64,000 nt of DNA from Hydractinia symbiolongicarpus (GCF_029227915.1 NC_079881.1:12687501-12751500); one strand, 5' to 3'. Counted from the stretch's first letter, positions 12,154-23,729 are shown. A program made the numbers and translations. The notes: generated from the sequence alone by a model not told the origin.

Positions 12154-13863
12154 TTACAGGTTAAAATAACTTTTAGTTTTTCTTACGAAACTTGGTAAAG
12201 TATCCGATTTTCGAATTTCGATTGGCAAGTCATTATAAATCTTTGATCCCATAAATTTAAAACCAGATCTATTTACTTCAAGTCTCACTCTAGGTATTGT
12301 CAGTAAGTAATTGTTGTTTCGGGTGTTTCTACTGTGCGATCTTATCTCGAAGAAATCTTCAAAATTGCTACACACTGCTTTTTCCAAGCATTTTCTGACG
12401 AGCATGACAGCATGTTTCTTTATTTCATTCATAATTGGTACTTGACGTTTCTCTGTCACCTTCGCAATTCTTCTATCAAGCGATTGAAGCTTATTTTGCT
12501 GGCCGTTGGTAAGATTCAGGTTTGTAGTGCAGCAGTAAAGAAGCGTTGGCAGCAGCATTCCGACATATATTTTAGTGATGGCATTGTTCGTTAAGTTGGT
12601 TTTCAATGAGAGTAGTAAACGAAGCTTGGAAGACAAAGTCTGATCGAGAACAGTCCCAAGATACCGATATTCGGTGGTTGCGTTAATTAGTTTTCCGTTG
12701 ATTTCCAAGTTCAAGGTTGATCCGTTTTTATTTAAATTTTTGCGAGTGCCGAATATCATCGATTCGGTTTTTCCAGCCTTCAGATTTAATACAAGTTCGT
12801 TTTCAATGAAGTACCTGTCTACAATTCAATTCAGCGTTGAAAGCGATCTCAAGTTGCTGGCTTGTTTTTCGTCCAATGTATAACACGGTATCGTCCGCAA
12901 AGTTTAGTACTCTAGAATGTTTCAAACAATTTTCGAAATCATTTAAGTAGATTAAAAAGAGACAGGGTCCAAGAATGGACCCCTGTGGTGCACCACAAAC
13001 AATGGGGTTGGGCTTAGACCATTGACCATTTACTTCACAAATCTGGGCGCGGTTAAACAAGTAGTCTGCGAACCAGTTTAGTGACAAACCTTTGACTCCA
13101 TAACTTCTTAGTTTTGACAGGGGAATGGAGTGGTTTAAAGTATGGAAAGCCTTCGACAGGTCAACGTAAAGCGCACCTGTTAAATTCCCTTTGTCCATCT
13201 CCTTCCTGATTTCCTCTGTCAGATAGAGTGTGGCTAATTCGGTAGATCGTTTCTTCCTGTATCCGTATTGGTTGGGTGTTAAAATTTTATTTTCTTCAAG
13301 ATAGTTCACAAGTTGAACATAAACAGCTCTCTCCATTATTTTAGATATGACCGGTAGGATGGAGATCGGTCGATAGTTTGACATTTCGTCCATTTTCTCA
13401 CCCTTGTGGAGTGGGATGACTTTCGCCAACTTCCATTCAGTTGGTATGGTGGCTGTTTTTAGCGACAAGTTGATGATGAACGATAAGGGTCCCTTTGTCC
13501 ATCTCCTTCCTGATTTCCTCTGTCAGATAGAGTGTGGCTAATTCGGTAGATCGTTTCTTCCTGTATCCGTATTGGTTGGGTGTTAAAATTTTATTTTCTT
13601 CAAGATAGTTCACAAGTTGAACATAAACAGCTCTCTCCATTATTTTAGATATGACCGGTAGGATGGAGATCGGTCGATAGTTTGACATTTCGTCCATTTT
13701 CCCACCCTTGTGGAGTGGGATGACTTTCGCCAACTTCCATTAAGTTGGTATGGTGGCTGTTTTTAGCGACAAGTTGATGATGAACGATAAGGGACTTGAT
13801 AACGCTGTGGCTCCGTCTTTCAAAAGTCCTGATGGTATTTGGTCATAACCTGTAGCTTTCTTG
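12154..13863 (-). pseudogene. Reverse transcriptase of a CR1/jockey-like element, broken
   Basis: Frame 13468-12803 shows the fingers and palm: NYRPISILPVISKIMERAV, TPNQYGYRKKRSTELA, ALYVDLSKAFHTLNH, APQGSILGPCLFLIYLND and FADDTVLY, which carry the catalytic aspartates. After a frameshift near 12780 the thumb and tail follow (12759-12154; MIFGTRKNLN, EYRYLGTVLDQ). A tandem duplication of 304 bases (13187-13793) repeats the fingers region and, not being a multiple of three, shifts the frame. The endonuclease domain is absent. The enzyme is dead in this copy. Confidence 0.85.
13187..13793. repeat. Direct tandem duplication, period 304 bp, inside the LINE
   Basis: Bases 13187-13490 are repeated at 13491-13793 with about two visible substitutions (ctcaccc/cccaccc and ttcag/ttaag). 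This is a recent local duplication. Confidence 0.95.
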
Positions 13864-14645
13864 AGAGTTCTCACGTGCTATAAAATTCCTACCCGATCGA
13901 GGTGGAACCGTTAATGCAAAACTGATTGCGACGTATTATAGAAAATCGCCTTTATTCCAAGGAGGACTTGAAATTTCTTGCATGGTGACCGTGTCTATGC
14001 CAGGCACTGTGAGGAACCATATGGTAATGGATCGATACAGAGAAATCGTTACTAGACTTTATTGCGAGCCGAAGAATGAAGTTATAATCGGGAGTTTTTT
14101 GTAGGGAGCTGATGTTGTTGAGGCTGCTATAGTTGTACCACCAAAAAAAAGCAAAAGAAAACAGAAATCAAGGAAAAACCAGCTCCACGATGTAATGATA
14201 TTAGAACCCTTTTTAATAGAAGCAATGTACGAAATGAAAATGAAGAAACCACCATTGTTATTGATTAAACATTGTTAAACTCATCACCAATTTTAGTCTC
14301 AAATCATAAATTTTAGTCTCAAAACACAAATTTTATACTTTAACATATATACCGTAAAGTTCCGAGTGTATTTCCAGTTCAAAATTCACATGGAATCACA
14401 AAACATAGTTAATTGAGGGGTAGGTTTATTTACTGAATTTTACGGTATCTAAAATTAAAAAAATTAAAATAAAAATTAAAGAAAAAAAGGGAATTTAATT
14501 TCGCGGATGAACGTGTTTTCGAAATTTCGCGGGAATTTAATTTCGCGGATGAGGCACATTTGGATTTTTCGCGGGAATTAAATTTCGCGGTTTGGCCAAA
14601 AACCGCCAAATCCGCGAAATTTAATTTCCGCGAAAATTATTTCCC
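13864..14645. mobile_element. Truncated second copy of the HIRAN-bearing TTAA element (inverted relative to the first)
   Basis: Homologous to the rear part of the element at 7777-9026 in opposite orientation. It ends GCGAAAATTATTTCCC followed by TTAA (14646-14649), and the subterminal CGCGGATGA/CGCGAAATT repeats (14495-14640) are present. The other end is missing and abuts the LINE at about 13864-13877. The terminus at 14645 lies against the second PolB gene, so the element probably inserted into that gene. Confidence 0.7.
13870..14103 (+). pseudogene. HIRAN-like protein, C-terminal fragment
   Basis: Plus-strand frame matching the last 70 or so residues of the 8234-8746 protein: a GGLEIS segment, CMVTVSMPGTVRNHMVMDRY and IGSFL followed by TAG at the same place. 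A basic stretch (KKSKRKQKSRKN) follows after the stop, as in the first copy. The N-terminal part is lost at the LINE junction. Confidence 0.6.
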
Positions 14646-14652
14646 TTAAGGT

Positions 14653-17600
14653 AACATTTTGCAGTCAACGCAATTATTTTTATACCAATAAACTCAAGCT
14701 TAAAAAGTGCTGGCGTTCGCTCTGAGTATTTATCAGTCACGAGCCAGTTTTTTACATCCTCGAGCATCTCAGCTCTAACGATATCACGAAGATTTTCACT
14801 AGAGATCACAAAATATGCGCTGTCCGTATCCATATACATGTATTCAAAGTCGCGTCGATCTATGTATTTGTCAATAAAATCATAATAGAATTCCAACATA
14901 CGCAATTTTGCCAATTGATAGACTGCTATACCACATTGATAAGGGCGTGTTATACTCACTTTTCTTTTGCCTTGTTTTATTTCGTAGGCATCGTCAATTT
15001 CTTCTAAATCTTCAAAAAATTCGCATCTCAAAACTTCGTCTACCTTAGAATGTCGCCCAACTGACTCAATCAATTTCCCGTAAAAATTATTGGCTTTTAT
15101 TTTGAAGTATCACCAGCCATCTTTTTATCAGGATCTTGATCTGCTTGCCTCCTTGCTTCAGCTACTTCTGCGGAAAACCAAGCAAAAGGTTTATCGCGCT
15201 TATATTTTAAAAATTGGTGTAAGCCAGTCACTTGCAAACCATGTTCGTGGTACCATTTTAACAGAGGTCATAAAAAGTATTATTTTTTCAGCTTTTAATA
15301 TCCCTAAAGACTTCCTTTCATCTTTGTTCACTTTGCGACCTGTCGCTGTCTGGTACTTTTTCATGTGCTCCGGAATTGGGCAGAAGGTACCTTGTCGACA
15401 ACAAATAGTGGTGCCATTTCGCTAAATTTTTCACGCAGATTTTCAGGAACCTCAATATCCACCCGCGCAAACCCAAATATTGAACCATTTTGAACCCGTC
15501 TTGTCAATGAATCAATTTTTTGCTTATTTTTTTTGATTCTTGTATTTGATCAATCTTTCCTTACTGCATGGAAAGTCATATACTAGGGTAGAAGGGTACA
15601 TCATATTGGCATCGGTCTTCATCATTTTAGCTTCTTTACTTTCCTTCCACGTTTGAGGTATCTACAAAATACAGTCGCTGGACCACCTACCATACCTGTC
15701 TTTAGCAGATCGCAAGATTGATTTTTGAAACATTTTAGGCATTCAGTTTTGATTGTTTAACATTGTTTGTATGCCTTGCCCTTGCACTCTTTTTTTTCAC
15801 ATGTGTGTATACCGGGCTCACCAGGTGCATACAATTCGCATTCAGGTTCTTCTCTAATTCTTTGTTTAACACGTATCGCATCGAAACTCCAGGGATACTC
15901 ACCGCATCTTTTAAAATATCAATTTCATCATCGTAGTATTGCTCTCTCGTTTTGTCAACTGCTTCGATAAAGTGTTCAACGTCGGCAATATTGTACTCAC
16001 GTAAACAATCCATCATCGTGACGCAGCCACGTCTATAAAACTTTTTTCTAAAATTTTGATATTCGGTGCGTGAGATGGATTTCTTTTTGAAACTGCTGTA
16101 AAAATCACAGCGCTTCACAGGTCCTGCGTGGTTTAACTTATCATAGCTCGTTAACCACTCGTAAGGAACTACTAATTTCTCCAGTCTACAATCAAGTGAT
16201 TTACACCACCTACCATAACTCAAGTCTGGTGCAAGAAAATTTTTAATATCAATAAATTTAAACCTTGATGTTGTCAAAAACATATAATTATTCGCCTTTC
16301 GTGCAACAAAAATATTACTGCTCACTTGCTCATCTTCTTCGTCCTTTTGGGTGATTTTCTCCACAAAGTGTTGTTTGATCAGCTTAAGATCATATTTTTC
16401 GAAATTAAATCCAAATACAGGCACCTGACTTAACCATTCGCCCCATGCTTTTTGAACTTCATTTGGCAACATGTCAAAATCATCAGGCTTTGGATACATT
16501 TTTTCCACTTCTACTACAATCAATTGCTGCCTGCGTTCAAGATCGTCGAAAAATTGACCGATCAAGATATTTGGATCCTCGTGCTCGATAAACGTTGGTT
16601 TACCATTAAAACTAACATGAACCGCAACACTGACCGCCTTTGTGCACTGTTCGTTCACAACTTCCAAAGCAGCGTCAAAATCAAACACGATGTAGTGGGG
16701 GTATGGTGTAAAAAATTTTTTTGAGAAACATTTTTTTTGTGGTGGGTTCTCACATGACCATACAGACACCAACGTTATACCCAAGCTCCTTGTTGACGCG
16801 TTCTTTACTCTTTGTAGCTATGTTACGACCTTCATCGGTATTTGTTCTGTTTTTTATGCAGGTGCAACTGTGCCATTTACATCCATAGTATTGTAGATTG
16901 TCTTAGTTAAGGGTTCATATCCATTTACTTTCCAGAGCTTTTTTCCATCTCCGTCTCTGATCACACGTTCACCACCATGAGCACATAAAGCATGATGTAT
17001 ATGTAAGCCACTTTCCTCACTCATATGTTGAATCCATCCCCAAGCTGCGTAACTAAAGCTGGCTTTCCACCATAAAAAAACCTTGTCTGAGCTGATGCAT
17101 AAATTTCTTTCCGTTGCAAATGATCTTCGTTTTACCTCCAGTGCATGTTCCATCGACCGTATGCCTGATTAGACTTACAGGCCACGCATTCCCAACCCTC
17201 GCACAAACATCCATATTTTTGATGAAAAAACAGTGGCCTGTATGCATTCCAAGGTTGATTGTAGCTAATCCTTCTTGTTGTTGGCTTTGCCCATATATCA
17301 ACCTCCATGGTGCCTTTTCTAAGCTTGTTTTGGGCTCGCAAATCCTAATGTTGATATTGAATTTTCGTGATATTTCTCCAATATCTACTAACCTCGTTGC
17401 ACGCACGTCTTTTCGTTTAAGCTTGTCATTTTCATAGTAATCCCTAGCAAGTTTCAGTGCATCTTTTGCTTCGCTTCTTGTAACCTAGGTAGTGTAGTGC
17501 GAGACATCTCCACATGCACAGGTTGTCGGTGCGTTCGTCTTCTTCATCGACCGCGTAAATACATCGCTTTTTTCTTAAACAATCTGGTAAAGGCCCGCAT

Positions 17601-17980
17601 CCTAACAGGGGGTCGTTCGTTGAAATTATCTTAATCTGAACGTGAACGGCTGCCCCACTTTTTTAGCTTAAAATCATAAATTGAAATTTTTCAGGATTTG
17701 CTTTAAGTGGGTTAATTTTAAACCAATACAGTAAATTTTTTGTATCGTGAGTGTAGTTTTCTTGGTTTTCTTCGGTATCATGATAGTCTTCCTGTGCCTC
17801 AGCTTCGATTTCATCGTGCAGCGTCGTACCTCTCGAAAGTTGCTCCTTTGCTTTTTTGTAATAATCGTAAATAATATCCCGCACACTCTGCAATCGAGCG
17901 GTAAGAGCATCGCGAGTTGATGCTACTGGCGCCGATATAGCGTTGTATTACTGTGTCATTACATTTCTGAACCAACTCAT
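14653..17980 (-). pseudogene. Second Polinton-type DNA polymerase B gene, broken but nearly full length
   Basis: Starting at the ATG at 17980, the minus strand reads the N-terminal module (SAPVASTRDAL, RLQSVRDI), an acidic linker, a ring of Cys/His motifs (about 17060-17250; WECVACK), an endonuclease-like YGCKWHSCTC segment near 16840, and the exonuclease domain (ORF 16784-15735). That domain has Exo I FDFDAAL, Exo II FNFEKYDLKLI and Exo III YNIADVEH. The palm follows, with motif A DANMMYPS (about 15585-15613), motif B KIKANNFYGK (about 15072-15103) and motif C YMDTDS (about 14819-14841). All catalytic motifs are recognisable, but the gene is split by stops (one only a few codons after the ATG) and several frameshifts. 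Its 3' end is cut by the HIRAN element at 14650. The product would replicate its host element by protein priming. Confidence 0.8.
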
Positions 17981-18666
17981 TTTGTTATATGAAAAAATTT
18001 TATCAATATTTTTTTTTACACGGACAGTTTTTGAATAAGGGGATTTCCCTCATTCAACTTGCGCATGCGCTAAAACGATCACGGCAACCGACATCATTTA
18101 TGTAGAATAGCGTTGAAGTTTTACGCATGCGCAGATTTTGTCGGATGCCGTCAGATTTGCAGAATTTATTGGTGCACGCGCAGATGGGGTGTAGGGAATC
18201 TGCTTGGTTAGCGGGAATCTGCGAGGTGTACTAGGAGGTATACTACGAGAATAAATTTAGTGGATAACTTTTTTTCCTGGAGGGGGTTTTCAGGCGGACC
18301 TTTTTAGCGAACACTACCATTTGAACCCCCAACTGACGGTATAACGACACTGTATACTAGCTCCAAAACTCTGATGACACTATAGAAAAATAAAATAAGA
18401 CTCTTTTGGTATGGGTGATCTAAATCATATATGCATTTCATATCCACTTTCGAATTCAGGCAAATACACATTAGTATTAGTTTTCTATATAACAATTTAA
18501 AGTTATTTAAGTTTACAAAAGTTTCTTTAAGATTTGTAGTTTTGAGTCATGACCTGTAACACTCCTATTTTCAGACTAGCCACCTAGGAGTCTGATTGAG
18601 GTGACGATTTAAAACATTTGTTGTGTGACAGTGAATTAACAACATTGTGCTAAAATCTCAATTTAT
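17981..18666. other. Upstream region of the second PolB gene, no gene seen
   Basis: Contains GCGCATGCGC-type palindromic words at 18060-18135 (three cgcatgcgc-like sites) and a GC-richer patch to about 18300 that may belong to the Polinton leader. It then turns AT-rich. Confidence 0.35.
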
Positions 18667-20033
18667 TTTCACTCGGAATTTGCCGGTTTGTTGTTCTTGA
18701 TGTTGCTAGTTTCCTTATTATCTTTATCTTTATCTTTAACATAACACTCATTCTCCTCTTCCTCCTCCTCCTCCTCCTCCTCCTCCCCCTCATCGTCATC
18801 ATTATCTTCCGCCTTCTGCTCCTCCCCTTCATCATCGTCCTTTTCACCATCATCATCATTATCACCATCATTATCACCATCACCCTCTTCGTCATCGTCG
18901 TCATCATCACCATCACTATCATTCTCCTCGTCATCGTCATCACCATCACCATCATCCTCCTCGTCATCACTATCCTCCTCCTGGTCATCACCATCCTCCT
19001 CTTCGTCATCACCATCATCGTCATCATTACTATCCTCTTCCTTCTCATCCTCTTCATCATTGTCCTCATCGTCCTTATCACCATCACCATCATTATCATC
19101 ATCCCGTTCCTCCTCCTCCTCCTCGTCATCGTTATCATCTTCCTTATCACCATCACCATCATACTCATTATCATTATCATCAGCCTTTCCCTCTTCCTCC
19201 TCGTCATCGTCTTCCTTATCCCCATCACCAACATCATCACTAACATCTTCATTATCATTTCCGTCTTTTTCTTCTTCCTCACTACTATCATCGGTGTTAG
19301 CTTCTTCACTTTGCTCAGTGATTTCATCTTCAATGCCATCTTCTTCATCTCCATCATTTGTTTGTTTATCGTCATCCTTCGCAATATTAGCATATATTTC
19401 TTTATCACTTCCTTCATCATGGTTCTTGCACCCTTGAACTTTTCCATTGTCATCATTATGTTCATCATTCTTTGCAGTCTTAACTTTAGCGCCATCCTTT
19501 TTATCTCTGTTCTGATCTTTCCCATCCATAGTTTTACCTCCTTTGTTCATTACAGAATGTTTACTTTCCGTGCATTTGTCATTTCTGCCATCATTGTTTT
19601 GACTATTACAGCTGTCATTTTTTTCAACGGTCTTACTGTCATTCTCATCATTCTCATAATTATTCCTTATTTTCCTTGTTAACAATTTTAACCATTGCAT
19701 TTTTATTCTATACATCTTCCATGTTTGATATATGCCCCAATAATTTATATTATATGTGAAGAAATCTATTTCAATTGCTTTCCTCACAGATATTTTATGC
19801 TTTATAAAAAAGTTACTTTGAAGCATGTCCATTAGACATATCTGCAGACGCTGTTGGCTCAATACCGGATTTATTAGTTGAGTCTTTTTTATCTGCTTGT
19901 TCGTTGAGTTTTCCAGTGGATGGCCTTGCAATATCTCTGTGTTGCTTTTTCTTCTCTGATCATTGGTAAGATTTTTCTGGATCTTTTGTTGCATTGAGCG
20001 TGTTTGGGATGGCTTGTTTCTGATTACTTTTTC
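18667..20033 (-). CDS. Highly acidic terminal exon, possibly an alternative last exon of the coiled-coil gene
   Basis: A splice acceptor (TTTTAACAG) ends just before 20033 and the frame is open from the first base for about 455 codons to the stop at 18667-18669. The first 130 residues are Lys/Gln/Asn rich and mixed (QKIQKNLTNDQRRK). From about residue 160 the protein is dominated by Asp and Glu in an imperfect mixture with Gly, Asn and Ser, ending EEEENECYVKDKDKDNKE. The repeats are interrupted at the DNA level yet keep the frame, which suggests selection. The acceptor is phase 0, the same as that of the acidic exon at 33353, so exon 33630-33544 could splice to either. It could instead be the end of an unrelated gene. 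Acidic tails of this kind are often nucleolar or histone/RNP-binding, but no function can be assigned here. Confidence 0.6.
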
Positions 20034-20557
20034 CTGTTAAAATATAATGACAAGAAATAAACTTGAATTTCAAGGTACACAGGGTAGAAAGAGATGTAGG
20101 AAAATAATGTAGAACTAAAAATGCAGAGTAAGGAAAAAAATATATATATACAGAGGCCGCTATAATTAATTATTGTATTTTGTTGATCAAGGTCCCTTCA
20201 ATTTTAAGTACTTTCCTTGAATAAATGTACTTCCTTAAATTTCAAAGTTTGTTTCATTCTCATAAATGCATTTTTTTTAAAGAAAACCATGTGACCACGG
20301 TGTTAGGTTCTTTGTCTCAAAAAGCCGTGAACTTTGTTTACATTTTTAAACCACGTGATCACAATAAAACAATCTAATTTGCTGAAATTTCTTACTTTCC
20401 CTAACGACCGAAACAAATGTAAAAAGACTTCGTTCAAGCCCAGGAAAGAAGGCGAACACTAGGGTGCTTGCATTTATTATATATAATTATTTGAAAGACA
20501 TTTTGACACGTTATTTCTTTTTGTTCAAGCAGGAATGTTTTAAAGAGCAAAGAACAA

Positions 20558-20630
20558 CCTCGTTCCCAGGGCAATTTTTCGCTTTTTTGATATTCGAGAC
20601 GGCGCGAAGAAATGGCCCTGGGCCAGGCTG
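20558..20630. repeat. Short inverted-repeat relic (CCCAGGGC/GCCCTGGG)
   Basis: CGTTCCCAGGGC at 20561-20572 faces GCCCTGGG at 20615-20622 across about 42 bases that include GACGGCGCG. It resembles the ends of a small MITE. Boundaries are not defined. Confidence 0.3.
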
Positions 20631-21074
20631 GTTAAAATCAGCACGATTCGTGCTGATTTTTAATTTATTCATAATTTGGTCATTTTGTTAAGAATTGCAT
20701 GCGGACCGCCGAGAACACCGTATTGCTATAATTTATGCAAAACAATCTTGGATCAGAAACAAGTTGTTAAAGTGTTTTGAGTTGTTGCTTTGAGAAAACA
20801 TGATTGCAGTGCTGCCTTCGCTTTTTTTGGCTACATACAAATTTTAAATATATATTTATTTTAAAGTTTTCAGCCATCTATAGCTAGCTAGCTAGCAAAG
20901 GTCCAAGACGTACTTTTGTAGCTACAAAGGTTGTGCAAACCAAGGTAGCTAGCTATACACATTTTTAGCTATCTTTATTTCATATTATAGTTAAAAGTGA
21001 AAGTACTTTTACCTAGCTATAGCTAACTTCCAAGCCACAGAATTCTCAGAGGGTTTTGTGATTAGAATTACTGA

Positions 21075-21385
21075 AGATGCCTATTATTATTTTATTATTG
21101 AAATTATTTACCCCGGATAGCCTCTTCAGTTCCTGTTGGTACTGCTATCAACAAGGATCCTGCGAAGGGGGTCCTAGCGCATTTGAAGCCATTTGAGCTA
21201 CGAAAGTCGTGCAAGCACAGCAATCACTCAACTAGACAACCGCCTAAGATGTCAATCCTATTCTCATGCTGGACGCTAAGGAAAAAGGATAGATTCACAC
21301 TTTTATAGTCTCTGACATGACTCGGCTGGGGTTTGAACCCAAGACCTTCCGCACTGAAAGCGAACGCTCTTCCACAAGGCTAGCT
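21075..21385 (-). mobile_element. tRNA-derived SINE
   Basis: On the minus strand a tRNA-like head starts near 21385. A box A-like TAGCCTTGTGGAAGAGC (21366-21382) is followed by box B GGGTTCAAACCCC (about 21327-21340), the internal RNA polymerase III promoter. A tRNA-unrelated body follows, containing GGAACTGAAGAGGCTATCC and then GGGTAAATAA (about 21105-21140), and a TAAT-rich 3' end near 21075. The body may be one of the conserved SINE central domains. The head is not a functional tRNA gene because the stem pairing is lost. Confidence 0.65.
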
Positions 21386-23729
21386 AGTTAAGCTTTTAGT
21401 ATTTTTTTAGACACATGCAGTGTTTCTAATTCCATTTTTGTCTTGCGGGCGACTTATTGCTGACGTGAACCTCTATAAACCTAAGTTGAGGCTTTATCAC
21501 GCCGGCATTATAGTGGCGTGGTGTAGCTATATATTATACTAGTATTGAGTCATCAACGTAACCATGTGTAAGTCAGATACAGATCAGATATTTACGTTTT
21601 GACGTATATAATAACTGGCTCCTTTTGTCTGTTATTGTCGTATCGTACATATACACCTAAATAAAATTGTATTGCCTAAAAAATTTTACAATTGTTAGGT
21701 CAAAATTTATAATTGTCTTTAAAAAAAATCTTATCGCCCTGCTTTGAATGCCTAAATTCGAAAAGTATAGCTATTACAGAATCATTTTTTATGCTAATCC
21801 CATCAGACCAGCCTAAAAGCATCTCCTAACAAGTTTTAACTCAATATCTTTCTTTTTCATCCTTCTTTTTTATCATATTACAGTTTCGGTTTTTACGAAA
21901 CGGGTCCCTGGAAACTCATTTACAACTAAATGGCCACTATGTCAAACCAATTGGCTTTTTTCAATAAATTTATGCTTGTTGCTTAACTAAGAGATTAAAA
22001 GTCATAAAACATAGGATGTTGCATTTGATGCAGGCAGAGAAAATTGTATTTTAATCTGTAACCGATTTAATTAAGCGTAGAACTATTTAGTTAATTAAAT
22101 GGTATGAACTTCTTAATCCAGTTTTTAATCTTTTTCAACCAAATCAACAGCATATGATTTTATTTTTTATGTTTGTGTGTTCCGCCTCCAAAGAATATTA
22201 GCTAGAGTGTAAAAGAAGGTCTGTTCGGGAGAAATAGGATAAGTTATGTATACCTGTATATACCTGTTTGTCATAAAATTAATATTGTATGTGTTCTCAA
22301 GGACGAAGTTAGTTTATCAATTTGCGCCCGCTTACAAAATTCAGTTTATTAATGAAATTAGGTCTAGTGAGGTCATATTGTCAGTCCGTCACTATTATTC
22401 GTTTCCTGTTCTTTTGTTTAAAATTTTTGTTTCCCAACTAGGTTGCGAGGTTAAATTTGTTTTCTGTAATGTCTAGTCAATGGACTAGGCATTACAGAGG
22501 GTAATAACAGTACCGACCCACCCGTACGTGGTTTAAGACTTTTTAAACATGTTGGCAGGTTTGTGTTACGTCACCTTAAAGACCTATGGCTCACCTTTGA
22601 TGTGCACTTGGTCAAGTAATTAGCATATTAGGAAAGATGTTAGTATATACAATTTTTGTGCGAGTTTTAATTTTTCAGCCGGGCTGGTTAAACTGCATGG
22701 AATAAACTTTCTATTAAATTTTATTCATGAAAAGATTGTAGTAGGAATGAGCATCTACTTACAGAAATTATGATGAGTTTCGTATCTGTTCGTTTAACAT
22801 AAAAGTTAATTTTTCGTTCTGGGCTTTTTGTTATTAAAATTATTGAGGTTTAAGCCCGCATGTAGATAAAATGACTTGACCAAAGATACTCAGTTTAAGA
22901 ACGCCTACAGGTAAGTAAAAAAAACTACAAAAACTTAGGTGCATTTAATATGCTTATCATGAACTGAAAGTCAAGGCGAAAGTTTTTATTTGTTAAACCA
23001 CCTAGGTAATATTTTAGCTTATTATTGCCAGGTAAATATTTACGTAATATTTTTTTTTAATTTTTTTAACATTTGTTTTCTTTTTTTAGGCCTTCGCGTG
23101 GCGCGCTTAGTTAAGTGGACTATTTCCCATTTATTTAGAGATAATTCGCAATCTAAAAGTGGGGACAAAATAAAATATAATTATAGCATGCACGTTGTTG
23201 TTACATTCTTATATATTCTAATTTTGTTTTCGTGTCGACGAAGACTTTTTTGTATCGATAAGACACAATTCTTGCTTTAGATGTTTCTTAACTTTATTTT
23301 GCCACTATTCTGTCAAGATACTTTTAATTTAGCCAGTTTTTTAAAGTATATATACCATTAGATTTATGTTTTGCTTTATGTTCAGCTAAGTTACATGGTA
23401 AAAGTTGCTTTCTTCTTTTGTTAAGGCTGAAGCTTCAAATAAAGTTGAATTATGATTAAAAGAAGGTTGTAATTGTTATTTGTCTTCACAGTTTATTTTG
23501 TGATCGTTTTCTGCTGTTTTCGGTCATTAATTAACTAACGTTTTGAGTTTAACCTGAATGTTTTTAATTTGTAAAGAAGATTTTTTTAAAAATTATTGGT
23601 CCTTAACTCTGTGTCATATCTTTTTTAGATTTTTTAACGTCAATGCTGGCGTTATTAAAATTTGAATGTCAGATCTTTTCCATTGTTCTTCTATCCGAGA
23701 GGATTTTTTTTCACGAGCTAAATGACTAG
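21386..23729. other. Repeat-poor AT-rich DNA, no gene supported
   Basis: Plus frames at 22246-22476 and 22990-23280 are AT-driven and have no recognisable motif. A 34-base hairpin lies at 22464-22497 and is listed separately. Confidence 0.4.
22464..22497. repeat. Hairpin with 15-bp arms
   Basis: CTGTAATGTCTAGTC, a 4-base loop, then GACTAGGCATTACAG; there is one mismatch in 15 pairs. It could be the end of a mobile element or a transcript hairpin. Confidence 0.6.

Larger units (their letters stand above)
11691..13863 (-). mobile_element. CR1/jockey-like non-LTR retrotransposon, 5'-truncated
   Basis: The 3' end lies at 11700-11720 with an ATTT microsatellite tail (AAAT on the coding strand), followed inward by a 3' UTR of about 430 bases containing an ATT tract at 11953-11996, and then the reverse transcriptase. 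The 5' end breaks off at about 13863-13877 against the second HIRAN element, where the two sequences share the short stretch GAGAGTTCTCA. Confidence 0.7.

Noticed and set aside
16854-17437. Several overlapping frames on both strands between the PolB pieces
   Set aside because: They are frameshifted pieces or antisense shadows of one broken PolB gene.
18650-19525. Minus-strand Met/Arg/Lys-rich frame overlapping the acidic exon
   Set aside because: Shifted-frame reading of the same GAT/GAA-rich DNA.
19060-19682. Plus-strand Ser-rich frames opposite the acidic exon
   Set aside because: Antisense shadows of the Asp/Glu-rich coding strand; no splice signals or motifs.
21320-21385. A tRNA gene on the minus strand
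   Set aside because: Boxes A and B are present, but the acceptor stem does not pair and a SINE body follows directly.
22990-23280. Plus frame of 96 codons with a Phe-rich start after a TTTTTTTAG
   Set aside because: Possible acceptor, but the protein shows only low-complexity hydrophobic residues and no motif; no partner exon found.
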